Shown: positions 15,887 through 24,449, counted from the first letter of the stretch. The stretch is DNA of 37,714 nt from Candidatus Omnitrophota bacterium (GCA_016867115.1 VGKG01000011.1:1-37714); one strand, 5' to 3'. Notes: a model not told the origin generated them from the sequence alone. Made by a program: numbers and translations.

Positions 15887-17371
15887 CTAATTCTTTGAAA
15901 AAGTTGACGATTGGGCACCCCCTGATGGCCTATTGCTGCGGCAGGCATTATTCTTTCCGATGGGTCTACTGCTGTAAAAAAGCCTCTTAAAAAACAATAC
16001 GCAGTAAAACCAGAGGTATTTCCGCATTCCCGGTTTAGATAAGAAGCGTACGATTCTTACGGGATTAAGATAGAAGATAAGCAGGCACTTTTCGCGAAAA
16101 CCGAAGAACTCATCGTCGCTTATTTCGCTTAAATTAAACCCGAGATTATTAAAAGTGGTCCCTTCGAAATTAAAATCCGCCTGTTTCCTGTCCCATCCGG
16201 CCATCTCGAAGATCTCGGTATTGGGAAAGGGGTTTACGGCATAGAAACCGGCGGTATCCAGCTTAGACCTGCGGGCAAAATCAAGGGTCTTATCCATCTC
16301 CTCCCTGGTCTCGCCGGGAAATCCGAGCATAAAAAATCCGTGCGTATGTATACCCAGGCCAGAAGTTTTATTGATTACCTGTGCGATCTTTTCAAGGTCC
16401 AGGTTTTTCTTGGTCAGTTTCTGCAGCCGGCCTGATGCGGTCTCGACCGCATAAGCGATAGAAAAAGTCCCGGCGCGCTTGAGTCTCATTAATAGGTCTT
16501 CATCCAGGATATCACCCCTCAAACCGTTCGGAAAAGAGAGCCTGATCTTCATCCCGGAGCCGATGATCAAGTCGCAGATCCTTGCCGCTCTTTCCCTGTC
16601 CAGATTAAAACAGTCGTCTAAGACCTCGTATTCGCGGATATTGAAGTCGCGATACAGCGATTCGATCTCCCTTAGGACGTTTTCCGCTGAGCGCGGCCGG
16701 AAAGCTTTGCCCATGATCCTGTGGCAGTAAATACACTGGTAGGGGCAGCCGCGGGAAGTGGCGATCGTCATGTATGGGGAGCCGTTTCTGGGCTTTAGGG
16801 ATACCCCGGTGCGTTTATAATACTTTTCCAGAGGCAATAGCTCCCAGGCGGGAAAAGGGAGCGCATCAAGTTCCTTGATGTATTCGCGGGGAGGGGTACT
16901 TACTGCCGAATCGCCCTTTCTATAGGCTATCCCCTTTATCCGCTGAAAGTCCTGCCCCCCCGAAATAATCGCTTCTGTCAATTCCAAAAAGGTAAGCTCT
17001 CCCTCTCCGAAGACCAAAAAATCTATGTTTGCATCCTTCAATACATCCTGCGGGCAGGCATTAGCGTGCGGCCCGCCCGCGACGACCCTACAGCTGACTT
17101 TTTGCTCTTTGATCGCAGCCGTTACTTCGTGCAAAACGCCCGCCTCTGTGCTAAGGCTGCTTATCCCGGCTATTTCCGGATCAAAATCAATGCATTCGCG
17201 CATTATGTCTTCGGGTTTCAGGAAATAAAGCCCCATATCAACAATCTTTATTTGGTGGGCCGTCTTCTGCCGCAGTAAAGAGGCGATATACATAAGGCCT
17301 AATGGCGGAGAAATAGAGTAGGGGAAAGGGTAATTCTTAGGAGCTGTTTTTATCAGTAGGATCCTGGCCAT
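15887..17371 (-). CDS. B12-binding domain radical SAM protein (pair C)
   Basis: 494 residues. The B12-binding domain (about 1-135) has PPLGLMYIASLL, KIVDMGLYF, IAGISSLSTEAGV, VAGGPHANACP (97-107) and FGEGELTF. The radical SAM domain has ATSRGCPYQCIYC with C209, C213 and C216, then GKAFRPRS and FPNGLRGDILDEDLL. The C-terminal helical tail carries FYLNPVRIVRFL. It is a close paralogue of the divergently transcribed gene at 18545-19975: both have GKAFR(P/A)RS, FPNGLR(G/A)D, GFFMLGFP and the same SFNLS/FNLSG region. The last about 20 residues (SNRPSGGAQSSTF) are low complexity and may not be conserved. It lies 4 nt after the SDR gene and 14 nt before the SPASM pair. Substrate unknown. Confidence 0.9.
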   Translation of the reverse strand: MARILLIKTAPKNYPFPYSISPPLGLMYIASLLRQKTAHQIKIVDMGLYFLKPEDIMRECIDFDPEIAGISSLSTEAGVLHEVTAAIKEQKVSCRVVAGGPHANACPQDVLKDANIDFLVFGEGELTFLELTEAIISGGQDFQRIKGIAYRKGDSAVSTPPREYIKELDALPFPAWELLPLEKYYKRTGVSLKPRNGSPYMTIATSRGCPYQCIYCHRIMGKAFRPRSAENVLREIESLYRDFNIREYEVLDDCFNLDRERAARICDLIIGSGMKIRLSFPNGLRGDILDEDLLMRLKRAGTFSIAYAVETASGRLQKLTKKNLDLEKIAQVINKTSGLGIHTHGFFMLGFPGETREEMDKTLDFARRSKLDTAGFYAVNPFPNTEIFEMAGWDRKQADFNFEGTTFNNLGFNLSEISDDEFFGFREKCLLIFYLNPVRIVRFLSKPGMRKYLWFYCVLFFKRLFYSSRPIGKNNACRSNRPSGGAQSSTFSKN

Positions 17372-17375
17372 CTGG

Positions 17376-18383
17376 CTATAACAGGTTATTTTCTTGATAC
17401 CACCGGACAGTAGAACGTATTCCTTTTTTCAGGTCAAATGCGGGCGCAAAACAAAGCTCTCTTCCGGCTTTTTCCGCCAAAATATCCCAGTCATTGTACA
17501 TCAGGCGGATAGTATCCTTATTGCAAAGGATGCGGAAAGGATATACCCTGAAGCGGCAGGCTTTTTCCATGAGCTCCTTAAGGGAAATAGCGGTATTGAC
17601 CATGCCTAAGGGCAAGCGCACCGGAAAAACTTTCACTCCCAGTTCCTCGCCTATGGTTTTGATAAACTCCCTGAAGGCATAAGGGCGGCCGGTAATGTGA
17701 TATATCTGGCCGACCCGCCCCTGGCGTTCCGCTAAAAGCGCTCCGCGTAAAAGATCGTCAATAAAACAGAACGGCATAAGATTGGAGCCGTCCCGGATAG
17801 TGACAGCAAGGCCTTTTTTTGCCAGGCGAAAGAGAGGCAGCATCGCCATATTCCCGCGGCCGTAGACCAGGCCCGGACGGATGATGATTGCGGGAAAACC
17901 CCTGGCTTTAACCATCCCCAGGATATACTGCTCTGCTTCGAACTTGCTTCTTCCGTAATCGGTTACAGGCTGGCAGGGGCTCTCTTCGGTAATCCCCCTG
18001 CCCAGGCCCACGGCCTCTACGCTGCTGAAGTAGACGAAAAGCCGGACTTTATTCCGGGCGCAGGCCTCTGCAAGGAGCTTTGTCCCTTCGACATTCACTT
18101 GCCTGTATTTTTTCGAGACAGAATCAAAACCATCTATTGATTTATCCGGCCGGATCCAGGCAGCCAGGTGATAGACAACGTCAATGCCCCGGGAGGCCTC
18201 ATCCAGCGCAGCTGCGTCCGAAAGGTCCACAACCACAAACTCTGCCTCCGGATAGCCGGGCAGTCCGTTTTTTTGGCGGGGGGCAATAAGGCATCTGACC
18301 TCTGCGCCTTCTGCCGCAAGACGGCTGACCAGCTGGCTTCCGATAAACCCCGTGGCACCCGTAACCAGGTATTTTCGTGCCAT
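17376..18383 (-). CDS. NAD-dependent epimerase/dehydratase (extended SDR)
   Basis: 335 residues from the ATG at 18383, which has AAGGA 8 nt upstream. The frame extends to a GTG at 18443, but the extra residues precede the Rossmann strand and look non-coding. The N-terminus reads YLVTGATGFIGSQL with the GxxGxxG (G9, G12, G15), then VVVDLSDAAAL and VVYHLAAW. The catalytic SDR residues are Ser in FVYFSSVEAVG and YGRSKFEAEQ (Y143, K147). Later IIRPGLVYGRGN and YHITGRPYAFREF fit NAD-dependent sugar epimerases or 3-beta-HSD-like SDRs. The substrate could be a nucleotide sugar or an isoprenoid/steroid-type alcohol. It is the first gene of the long minus-strand operon, facing the divergent promoter region. 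Confidence 0.88.
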   Translation of the reverse strand: MARKYLVTGATGFIGSQLVSRLAAEGAEVRCLIAPRQKNGLPGYPEAEFVVVDLSDAAALDEASRGIDVVYHLAAWIRPDKSIDGFDSVSKKYRQVNVEGTKLLAEACARNKVRLFVYFSSVEAVGLGRGITEESPCQPVTDYGRSKFEAEQYILGMVKARGFPAIIIRPGLVYGRGNMAMLPLFRLAKKGLAVTIRDGSNLMPFCFIDDLLRGALLAERQGRVGQIYHITGRPYAFREFIKTIGEELGVKVFPVRLPLGMVNTAISLKELMEKACRFRVYPFRILCNKDTIRLMYNDWDILAEKAGRELCFAPAFDLKKGIRSTVRWYQENNLL

Positions 18384-18421
18384 TTTGTGCTTCCTTAAGG
18401 TTTTATTAAGCGCTAAAGTTA

Positions 18422-18450
18422 TTGAAAGGCAAGGGGAAAACACGTATAAT
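18422..18450 (+). promoter_or_regulatory. Sigma-70-type promoter (TTGAAA - 17 nt - TATAAT)
   Basis: The -35 hexamer TTGAAA is at 18422-18427 and the -10 hexamer TATAAT at 18445-18450, with a 17 nt spacer. The -10 is a perfect match and the -35 matches five of six positions. Transcription would start near 18457 and leave a leader of about 88 nt before the ATG at 18545, which has AGGA 6 nt upstream. It would drive the plus-strand operon. Confidence 0.7.
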
Positions 18451-18458
18451 TATTATAC
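18444..18458. promoter_or_regulatory. Perfect 15 nt palindrome giving TATAAT on both strands
   Basis: GTATAAT-T-ATTATAC is a perfect inverted repeat around a single T. The left arm supplies the -10 of the plus-strand promoter. The right arm gives TATAAT on the minus strand (18457-18452). On the minus strand the -35 position with 17 nt spacing reads TTTTCG, a poor match, so that promoter is weak or needs an activator. It could be an operator for a dimeric regulator or simply a shared AT-rich -10 for two promoters. No regulator gene is in the window. Confidence 0.45.
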
Positions 18459-18544
18459 CAAAAAAGAACAGGGGCGAAAAGCCTCTTTTGCCTTCAGGCA
18501 GACATCATCCGCATTGCCTCCGATACGGGAAAATAGGAAGATTG

Positions 18545-19975
18545 ATGAAGATCCTTCTGGTAAAGCCGCTTGGCCATGACCCCTTAAATAACGCCGTCAC
18601 CCATCCTCTCGGATTGATGTATCTGGCTGCTTATCTGCGCCGGAGGAGGCCGGGAAGGGATACGATCAGGCTTCTGGATATGCGCCTCTATGCGCGGAAA
18701 AGAGCGCTGGAAGAACTTAGCGCCCTGTTATCCGGTTTCAGGCCGGATATAGTGGGAATAAGCGGCCTTACCACTGAACACAAGAATATTTTCCGGGTCG
18801 CAAATCTGGCAAAGGAACTTCATAAAGGTTCTCTGGTGATCGCCGGCGGGCCTCACAGCACCTCTTACCCGCAGCAGACAATGGAATGCCGCGATATAGA
18901 CTACGCTGTCCAGCAGGAGGGCGAAGAGACTTTTTTCGAGCTGATAGAAACCCTCGAAAAGGGTCTTGACCCCGCGGGCATACCGGGCCTGAGCCTGAGA
19001 AAAGGCGACGCCGTCAGAGTAAATCAAAGTAGGGGATTTATCGAAGATGTCGACTCTCTCCCCTTTCCTGCCTGGGACCTGATAGAAGTAGGAAAATATT
19101 CTACGCGCAAACGCCAGAGCCCGTTACGTATCGGCCCTTATATGAGCATCTATACCTCCCGGGGCTGCCCTTTTGGCTGCGTATATTGCCATAATATATT
19201 CGGCAAGGCCTTCCGCGCGCGCAGCGTCGATAATATACTGGCGGAGATGCAGGAGCTCATCGACAGATATTCTCTGGATGAGTTTGATATAGTCGATGAC
19301 ATCTTCAATTTTGACCGGGAAAGGGCATCTCATTTTTTTGAGGAGATCATAAAAAGGCGGATGAAGGTCAGGATCCTTTTCCCCAACGGCCTCAGGGCAG
19401 ACCTTCTCGACGAAGAAGTGATCGCCCTGATGAAGGAGGCCGGTGTGGTCATGGCGGCCATAGCTATCGAATCGGCATCCCCGCGTATACAGAAGCTGAT
19501 GAACAAAAATATAAATCTGGATAAGACCGAGGGGATGATTAAAGCGCTGGCAAAACAGGGCATCGCCACTTCGGGCTTCTTTATGCTGGGATTCCCGACA
19601 GAAAAAAAAGAGGAGTTAAAGTTGACTTTGGATTTCGCCCTGAGGTCTCACCTTGCGATGGGCGTTTTCTTCATGGTCATACCCTTTGCCGGTACGCAGC
19701 TTGGGGAGGGGATAAAGAATAAATCGGCGGGACTTGCCCCCGTCCGTCAATTTGACTACTTTTCTTCCACGTTCAATTTAAGCGGGGTCGGCAGATTCTA
19801 CCTTTTCTGGTTTCATAAAATAGCGTGGTTAAGGTTTTACCTCGGCCGCCGGCGCATGGGCTATTTCTTGAAACATATCAACGCGAAAAACTTCATTCTG
19901 GCGATGAATCTCTTTCTGAAATGGATAGAGGCCTTATGGGCCGGGACATATAGACTAATAAGATGCAACCCTTAA
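18545..19975 (+). CDS. B12-binding domain radical SAM protein (pair C)
   Basis: 476 residues from the ATG at 18545, which has AGGA 6 nt upstream. An upstream ATG at 18422 lies in the promoter and is not used. The B12-binding domain has HPLGLMYLAAYL, IRLLDMRLYA, IVGISGLTTEHK, AGGPHSTSYP (110-119) and QQEGEETFFEL. Radical SAM cysteines are C208, C212 and C215 in YTSRGCPFGCVYC, followed by GKAFRARS and LFPNGLRADLLDEEVI. It is a close paralogue of 15887-17371, across the divergent promoter. It is first in the plus-strand operon, 1 nt before the second carrier protein. That position suggests it acts on a carrier-bound or lipid substrate (inference), but the substrate is unknown. Confidence 0.9.
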   Translation: MKILLVKPLGHDPLNNAVTHPLGLMYLAAYLRRRRPGRDTIRLLDMRLYARKRALEELSALLSGFRPDIVGISGLTTEHKNIFRVANLAKELHKGSLVIAGGPHSTSYPQQTMECRDIDYAVQQEGEETFFELIETLEKGLDPAGIPGLSLRKGDAVRVNQSRGFIEDVDSLPFPAWDLIEVGKYSTRKRQSPLRIGPYMSIYTSRGCPFGCVYCHNIFGKAFRARSVDNILAEMQELIDRYSLDEFDIVDDIFNFDRERASHFFEEIIKRRMKVRILFPNGLRADLLDEEVIALMKEAGVVMAAIAIESASPRIQKLMNKNINLDKTEGMIKALAKQGIATSGFFMLGFPTEKKEELKLTLDFALRSHLAMGVFFMVIPFAGTQLGEGIKNKSAGLAPVRQFDYFSSTFNLSGVGRFYLFWFHKIAWLRFYLGRRRMGYFLKHINAKNFILAMNLFLKWIEALWAGTYRLIRCNP

Positions 19976-19976
19976 A

Positions 19977-20291
19977 ATGACGGATAACTTCGGCCGGAAG
20001 AAAATAAAAGACCTGGTCATCGGGGCGCTAAAGGACAACCTTAGGAATAAAAAGCCCGATATACGGATCGATGACCTTACGCCGTTGTTCGGGGCAAAAT
20101 CATACCTGGATTCCATGGGGATCATGGGCCTGATCGTCGATATCGAAACGCGGCTGAACGACGAGGGCATCGATATAACGCTGATCTCGGAAAAATCCTT
20201 ATCTGACGCAAAGAGCCCGTTCAAGAACGTTTCCACCCTGGTAGACTTTATTGCCGGTTCCCTGGAAAAGAAAAAAGCTTCGGGTTCCTAA
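19977..20291 (+). CDS. Acyl carrier protein-like protein
   Basis: 104 residues. The core reads KSYLDSMGIMGLIVDIETRL, with Ser46 in a DSM motif as the probable phosphopantetheine attachment site. A final ...VSTLVDFIAGSLEKK helix is as expected for an ACP. It is slightly longer than a housekeeping ACP and has a loop (TLISEKSLSDAKSPFKN). It sits between a B12 radical SAM gene (1 nt gap) and a KAS III gene (13 nt gap). Carrier proteins next to KAS III usually carry an acyl or ketide group, which differs from the aminoacyl role proposed for the carrier protein at 6260-6532. Confidence 0.8.
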   Translation: MTDNFGRKKIKDLVIGALKDNLRNKKPDIRIDDLTPLFGAKSYLDSMGIMGLIVDIETRLNDEGIDITLISEKSLSDAKSPFKNVSTLVDFIAGSLEKKKASGS

Positions 20292-20304
20292 GCGGCCTTA
20301 AAAT

Positions 20305-21363
20305 ATGCCTAATTTCGCCTTCCATAACGTCGGCATCTCCGGAGTCTCGGCGGCAGTTCCGAAAAAGCGCATAAAGAATGCCTCCCTTTCGCGGATCTTT
20401 AAAAAGGCTGCGGTCGAAAAAATAATCTCTGTCACCGGCATAGAAGAAAGGCGGTCTGCCGGAAAGAATACCTGCTCCTCCGACCTCTGCTTTGCGGCAG
20501 CCGAAAGATTGATCCTTGAGGCGGGGATAGAAAAAGATGCTATCGACGTCCTTATTTTCGTCAGCCAAACTCCGGATTACCGCCAGCCGTCAACTGCGGC
20601 GATACTGCAGGATCGCCTGGGTTTAAAAAAGGGCACGGCAAGTCTTGATATGAACCTTGCCTGCTCAGGTTACGTATACGGCCTGTCTGCGGCATTCTCC
20701 TACGCCAGCAATCTAAAGGAAAACGCGAAGGTCCTGTTGCTGGCAGGCGAGACATTTTCAAAGATCGTCTCGTCTAAAGACAAGGCGACCGCTCTATTAT
20801 TCGGCGATGCGGGCTCAGCCACCCTGGTAGAAAGAGGGGATTTCGGGAAATCTTACTTCTCGCTCAATTCGGACGGGAGCGGAGAAAACATCATCAAGAT
20901 CGATTCCGGAGGCTACAGGCGGATGAGCCGGCACAGGAGCCTGATGCCGCGAAAACGCCCTAACGGCAGCGTGCGCTCTGACGAACAGCTGTTTATGGAC
21001 GGGGCAGAGGTCTTTAACTTTACGCTGCGCGAGATCCCCCGGGACATTCTTTCTCTCCTGCGCTACGCAAATGTGCCTGGAGGAAAAATAGATTATTTTA
21101 TCCTGCACCAGGCAAATAAATTGATACTTGAGTTGCTGGCAAAAAAAATAGGCTGCCCTGCGGCGAAACTTCCCCTCTCGCTTAAGAAGTTCGGGAATAC
21201 GGGTTCAGCTTCCATACCATTGACCCTCGTTTCGGAACTGAAAGACACACTCGGCCGCAAAAAAAAGAAAGTGCTCCTCTCCGGTTTCGGCGGGGGCTTA
21301 TCGTGGGCCTCTTGCGTAACAGACATCGGAAGATGCCCTGTTTGCTGCGTCATCGAGGTATAA
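20305..21363 (+). CDS. 3-oxoacyl-ACP synthase III (KAS III) family protein
   Basis: 352 residues. The catalytic triad is complete: Cys120 in NLACSGYVYGL, His268 in FILHQANKLI and Asn298 in KFGNTGSASIPL. FVSQTPDYRQPSTAA, LLFGDAGSATLV and LSGFGGGLSWAS are typical of FabH-like enzymes. Such enzymes start chain building by condensing acyl-CoA with malonyl-ACP, or transfer acyl groups as specialised starters or esters (family knowledge). Here it follows a dedicated carrier protein rather than fatty acid genes, so a role in making a specialised acyl group for the glycolipid is an inference. The C-terminal extension beyond WAS (CVTDIGRCPVCC) has four cysteines, which is unusual and may be non-functional. 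The next gene starts 3 nt later. Confidence 0.9.
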   Translation: MPNFAFHNVGISGVSAAVPKKRIKNASLSRIFKKAAVEKIISVTGIEERRSAGKNTCSSDLCFAAAERLILEAGIEKDAIDVLIFVSQTPDYRQPSTAAILQDRLGLKKGTASLDMNLACSGYVYGLSAAFSYASNLKENAKVLLLAGETFSKIVSSKDKATALLFGDAGSATLVERGDFGKSYFSLNSDGSGENIIKIDSGGYRRMSRHRSLMPRKRPNGSVRSDEQLFMDGAEVFNFTLREIPRDILSLLRYANVPGGKIDYFILHQANKLILELLAKKIGCPAAKLPLSLKKFGNTGSASIPLTLVSELKDTLGRKKKKVLLSGFGGGLSWASCVTDIGRCPVCCVIEV

Positions 21364-21366
21364 ATC

Positions 21367-22983
21367 ATGCCCGGACCCCGATTGAACCCTGAAATAATAC
21401 CTTCCAAGGGCGGGCTAATCCTGCCTTTTTTTTGCGCCCTCATCCTTTCTGCTTTAACCGCGCCTCTGGCTATATGGGGGCCTGACCAGGCCGTTATCTA
21501 CAGCCAGGCATATTATGCGCTAAAATATTTCCGCCTCCCTCTGCATGGCACTGTCTCTTCTTTCGGTACACTCTTTCCCCCGGCGATGATCTGGTTTGCG
21601 CTGCCCTACGTGGCGATTTTCAGGGACCTGGTCCTTCTGTCATTTGCGCTGATGATGACGCACTCGATAATCCTGATCCTGTGCCTGGATGTTGCTTTAA
21701 GCCGGATCGAGGCCGCAAGACTTACGCGCGGCGCGGCATATATCGCCGCAGCCCTGTATCTGGTCCTGGATATGTCGCTAATCTTTACCGCAGCAAACCT
21801 CTGGGAACAGTATGTCGCGCGGACTCTCGTTGTGGCGCTCTGGACCGTTATTCTTGCCTCTATATATTCTCCCCGGCCTGCCTATTTTCTGATCAGCGGG
21901 TTCCTGGCGGTCTTTCTTATCGGCATACACCCTATCCCGGCAATATTAATACCTGCGTCCGCCGCAATTATTGCTATTCTGGCCTTTAAAAAAGGGGTCG
22001 GCCGCTCTTGCCTGACTTTCTTTATCCTGGGGGCACTCTTAAGCTTCCTTATAGTCTGGCTGCCCTGGATAGCCGCGGGCAACCTGAAAAAAACTGTTTT
22101 TCTCCTGCAGGAAAATATATCGATCGCTAAGCGGCCTTTTCTGTGGCTCGCAAATATATTCCTTGCTTTCGGGGAATGGATAAGGCTGCTGCTCTCTCCT
22201 TCAGCGGGTACGGTCCTGCACCTGCCTGATCCGCCTAATTACCTGGTCCAGAGCGGCCTCACGATCCTCTTAAGCCGGCTTCTCTCGTATGTGCGCGCGC
22301 TCTTCGGCTTATTGACACTGGGGTGGTGCCTTTTTAACTTCAGGAAGAACCGCGCTGCCGGATACGCGATCGGCTCGCTTTACGGCCTCTGTTACCTGGC
22401 CTTTTTCATGCTGCTTATGATAGGGATCATGCCGTTCAGCGAAAGGCCGGATTACGGCAGCCAGTTCCTTGGATTGTATAATTTTGCCGCTGCCATCGGG
22501 ATATATTTTATTATCCGGGGCCCCGCAGACACAAGGATCAAGCGGATAATGCGCGTTGTTACGGTGGCAGGTTCTCTTTGTATAATCTTCTCAACGCTTA
22601 TTCTGGCCTTGTCAGTCAATTACGATGTCAGGCATCCGAAAAAATATGCCTTTGCGCTCATCCCGGCTTCGGAAAGAATGGAGATCGTGAGAATATTGGT
22701 AAAAAATAGCGGGAATAAACAAAAGATTTACGCGTATAAACTTGACCTCTCTTTGCCCTCGGCCCTGCCGGATCAGCCAAAATGGCTCACCGAATCAGAG
22801 CGGCTTTATGAGCCGGCCTTGCTCTTTGAGGTCCTGCTTCTGCGTTACGGCAAGGCCTTCCGCCGTGCGGGGTCAGATGAAGAGCCGGATTTTCTTATTC
22901 TTGGTCCGCCGGAAAAGGGCGGGAAAGAAAAGTACGAATTGATCTATGAGGGGGCCTACCTTAGCGTAGAGAAAAAAATCTAA
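21367..22983 (+). CDS. GT-C-like polytopic membrane protein
   Basis: 538 residues, dominated by hydrophobic segments. The N-terminal loop after the first membrane helix has IWGPDQAVIYSQAYY, with an Asp in the place GT-C enzymes use for catalysis. HGTVSSFGTLFPPAMIWFALPY follows, like the GHPPLY-type loop. A soluble C-terminal part of about 100 residues (from about HPKKYAFALIPASERMEIV) ends the protein. The GT-C-like assignment is by layout, not by a strong signature, so the activity is inferred. It is the last gene of the plus-strand operon. Its stop (22981-22983) overlaps the stop of the convergent gene by 3 nt, with no terminator between. Confidence 0.65.
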   Translation: MPGPRLNPEIIPSKGGLILPFFCALILSALTAPLAIWGPDQAVIYSQAYYALKYFRLPLHGTVSSFGTLFPPAMIWFALPYVAIFRDLVLLSFALMMTHSIILILCLDVALSRIEAARLTRGAAYIAAALYLVLDMSLIFTAANLWEQYVARTLVVALWTVILASIYSPRPAYFLISGFLAVFLIGIHPIPAILIPASAAIIAILAFKKGVGRSCLTFFILGALLSFLIVWLPWIAAGNLKKTVFLLQENISIAKRPFLWLANIFLAFGEWIRLLLSPSAGTVLHLPDPPNYLVQSGLTILLSRLLSYVRALFGLLTLGWCLFNFRKNRAAGYAIGSLYGLCYLAFFMLLMIGIMPFSERPDYGSQFLGLYNFAAAIGIYFIIRGPADTRIKRIMRVVTVAGSLCIIFSTLILALSVNYDVRHPKKYAFALIPASERMEIVRILVKNSGNKQKIYAYKLDLSLPSALPDQPKWLTESERLYEPALLFEVLLLRYGKAFRRAGSDEEPDFLILGPPEKGGKEKYELIYEGAYLSVEKKI

Positions 22984-24449
22984 TCTCCGCCTTTATACCT
23001 GTAAAGATAAAAGACTTCGTCTTCAACCCTGAATACTCTCTTTTTCGTCCTATGTAAAAGTTCAAATCCATCCTGTCTGCCTACCTCAAGAGGTTCGATC
23101 GTAAGTAAAAGCACTCTGCCTGCGGAATCGGGAAAACGGCTTTTTAATTCCCTGATCGCCTCTTCTTTTGTGACATGATTCGCTAAAAAATTTTCCCGAG
23201 TAAAGATAAAGTGGCTGGAAAATCTTTTATGCCCGGCATACCAGAACCGGGTCTTCGGCAGATAAGCAAGTATGGCGCTTGAACTTAAGCCGTTTTGCGC
23301 CACGACTGTATCCTGAGTGAGATTATTTCTGACCAAAAAGGCCGCCATGTCTCCGGCACCGGAAAAATAGTATCTGATCTCCAGATAATAGCTATAGATA
23401 GAAAAGGCCACCAGAAACGAAAGAAAAATATTGAGCACGAAGGAATGTATTTTTTTTAGAGAGCCCTCTAAAGCGGTATTCAGGGTTTTCCCCGGCGGAT
23501 AATACGCGCAAAGCCACAGCCCCGAGATTAAAAAGATCAGGATAAATCCGTCGTAGCGAAGTTCACCCCTCATGTGGAATATAAAGCCCGAGAAAAGCGC
23601 TCCCAGCGAAGAAAGATAGATGAAAGAGGCCCTCGGCCTTAAAAAGATGGGGTAACTTAAAAAGATCAGGCAGGCTAAAGAAAGGACTATAAGGACAGGG
23701 TTTTGGCCGCCTATAAAAGGTAAAAATGCGTTCTTCACCGCCAGAAGCGGCGCAGCAGGGGATATTTTAGTGCAGATATTGTGGAAAACGGCGCTATGAA
23801 GGCTGTCGGGATAGGGATAAACCTGAAGCAGGAATAAAGGGGCGGAAAAACACATGATCAAAGCCGCCATCAGACAGGACTTGACATTTATAGAAGGGGA
23901 GCTCTTTTCTCTGGCCAGCTCCCAGATATAGACCAATACCAAGGGAAAAGCGAAACAGAAAGCAAAGGGGCTGCTATTGGAAAGCAAAAAAATAAGGAAG
24001 GAATACAGGAGGGGCCGGCTGAAGCGTTGACGATAAAAAGAAATGATTATAAAAATAAGCAGTATGGCCAGCATAAAATGCCGGGCAATAACTGCATACT
24101 CATAGGCTATGTAATAAGAAAAGATGAAGAATGTTTTAGTAAGAAAGGTAAACGGTGCGCGTAAGACAAATACGGATACCGCTACGACCGCAATAAGGAG
24201 ATTTAATATTGCCTGCGCGGAATAAGGCAGGCCCGCTTTAGCGAAAGGTACCAGCAATAGATTCCAGAGCGCGGGGCAGGCATCATATCTTGTGTAACGC
24301 AGGTTATCGATAATGCTTAAATCGCGCGCCGCCAGCCACGTCTGTGCCTCGTCCCTCCAGGGCTCATGATGCATTATCCCCAGTATTAACAGAAGGGAAT
24401 ATGCCAGGATAAGGAGGACCGATGCAGGCCTGAATCTAGCTAAACCCAT
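22980..24449 (-). CDS. GT-C family membrane glycosyltransferase (WRDEA type)
   Basis: 489 residues. Residues 31-35 read WRDEA, the GT39/ArnT-like motif placed just after the first membrane helix, with D33 and E34 as candidate catalytic and metal-binding residues. A polytopic core and a C-terminal soluble region follow (KRFSSHFIFTRENFLANHV, DGFELLHRTKKRVF). Such enzymes move a sugar from a polyprenyl phosphate donor to an acceptor on the outer face of the membrane. It is the last gene of the right-hand minus operon. It overlaps the upstream B12 radical SAM gene by 10 nt and converges with the plus-strand operon. Confidence 0.75.
   Translation of the reverse strand: MGLARFRPASVLLILAYSLLLILGIMHHEPWRDEAQTWLAARDLSIIDNLRYTRYDACPALWNLLLVPFAKAGLPYSAQAILNLLIAVVAVSVFVLRAPFTFLTKTFFIFSYYIAYEYAVIARHFMLAILLIFIIISFYRQRFSRPLLYSFLIFLLSNSSPFAFCFAFPLVLVYIWELAREKSSPSINVKSCLMAALIMCFSAPLFLLQVYPYPDSLHSAVFHNICTKISPAAPLLAVKNAFLPFIGGQNPVLIVLSLACLIFLSYPIFLRPRASFIYLSSLGALFSGFIFHMRGELRYDGFILIFLISGLWLCAYYPPGKTLNTALEGSLKKIHSFVLNIFLSFLVAFSIYSYYLEIRYYFSGAGDMAAFLVRNNLTQDTVVAQNGLSSSAILAYLPKTRFWYAGHKRFSSHFIFTRENFLANHVTKEEAIRELKSRFPDSAGRVLLLTIEPLEVGRQDGFELLHRTKKRVFRVEDEVFYLYRYKGGD

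Larger units (their letters stand above)
18384..18544. promoter_or_regulatory. Divergent intergenic region between the SDR and B12 radical SAM operons
   Basis: This 161 nt gap is the largest in the window and the only place where two operons diverge. It holds the plus-strand promoter at 18422-18450, the palindrome at 18444-18458 and 5' leaders of roughly 60 nt (minus strand) and 90 nt (plus strand). A weak short hairpin (TGCC/GGCA) is visible near 18489-18502. I see no riboswitch-like fold and no cobalamin box. Coordinated control of both operons is an inference from the shared region. Confidence 0.6.

Noticed and set aside
18444-18458. A clear minus-strand sigma-70 promoter for the SDR operon
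   Set aside because: The mirrored -10 is good but the -35 is poor, so I report the palindrome and not a firm minus-strand promoter.
18422-18544. Upstream ATG at 18422 as the start of the plus-strand B12 radical SAM gene
   Set aside because: It overlaps the promoter, has a low-complexity translation, and the ATG at 18545 has a ribosome binding site and the conserved MKILLVKP strand.
18384-18544. Cobalamin riboswitch expected upstream of B12-type genes
   Set aside because: No B12-box-like motif or multi-stem fold is visible in the 161 nt region.
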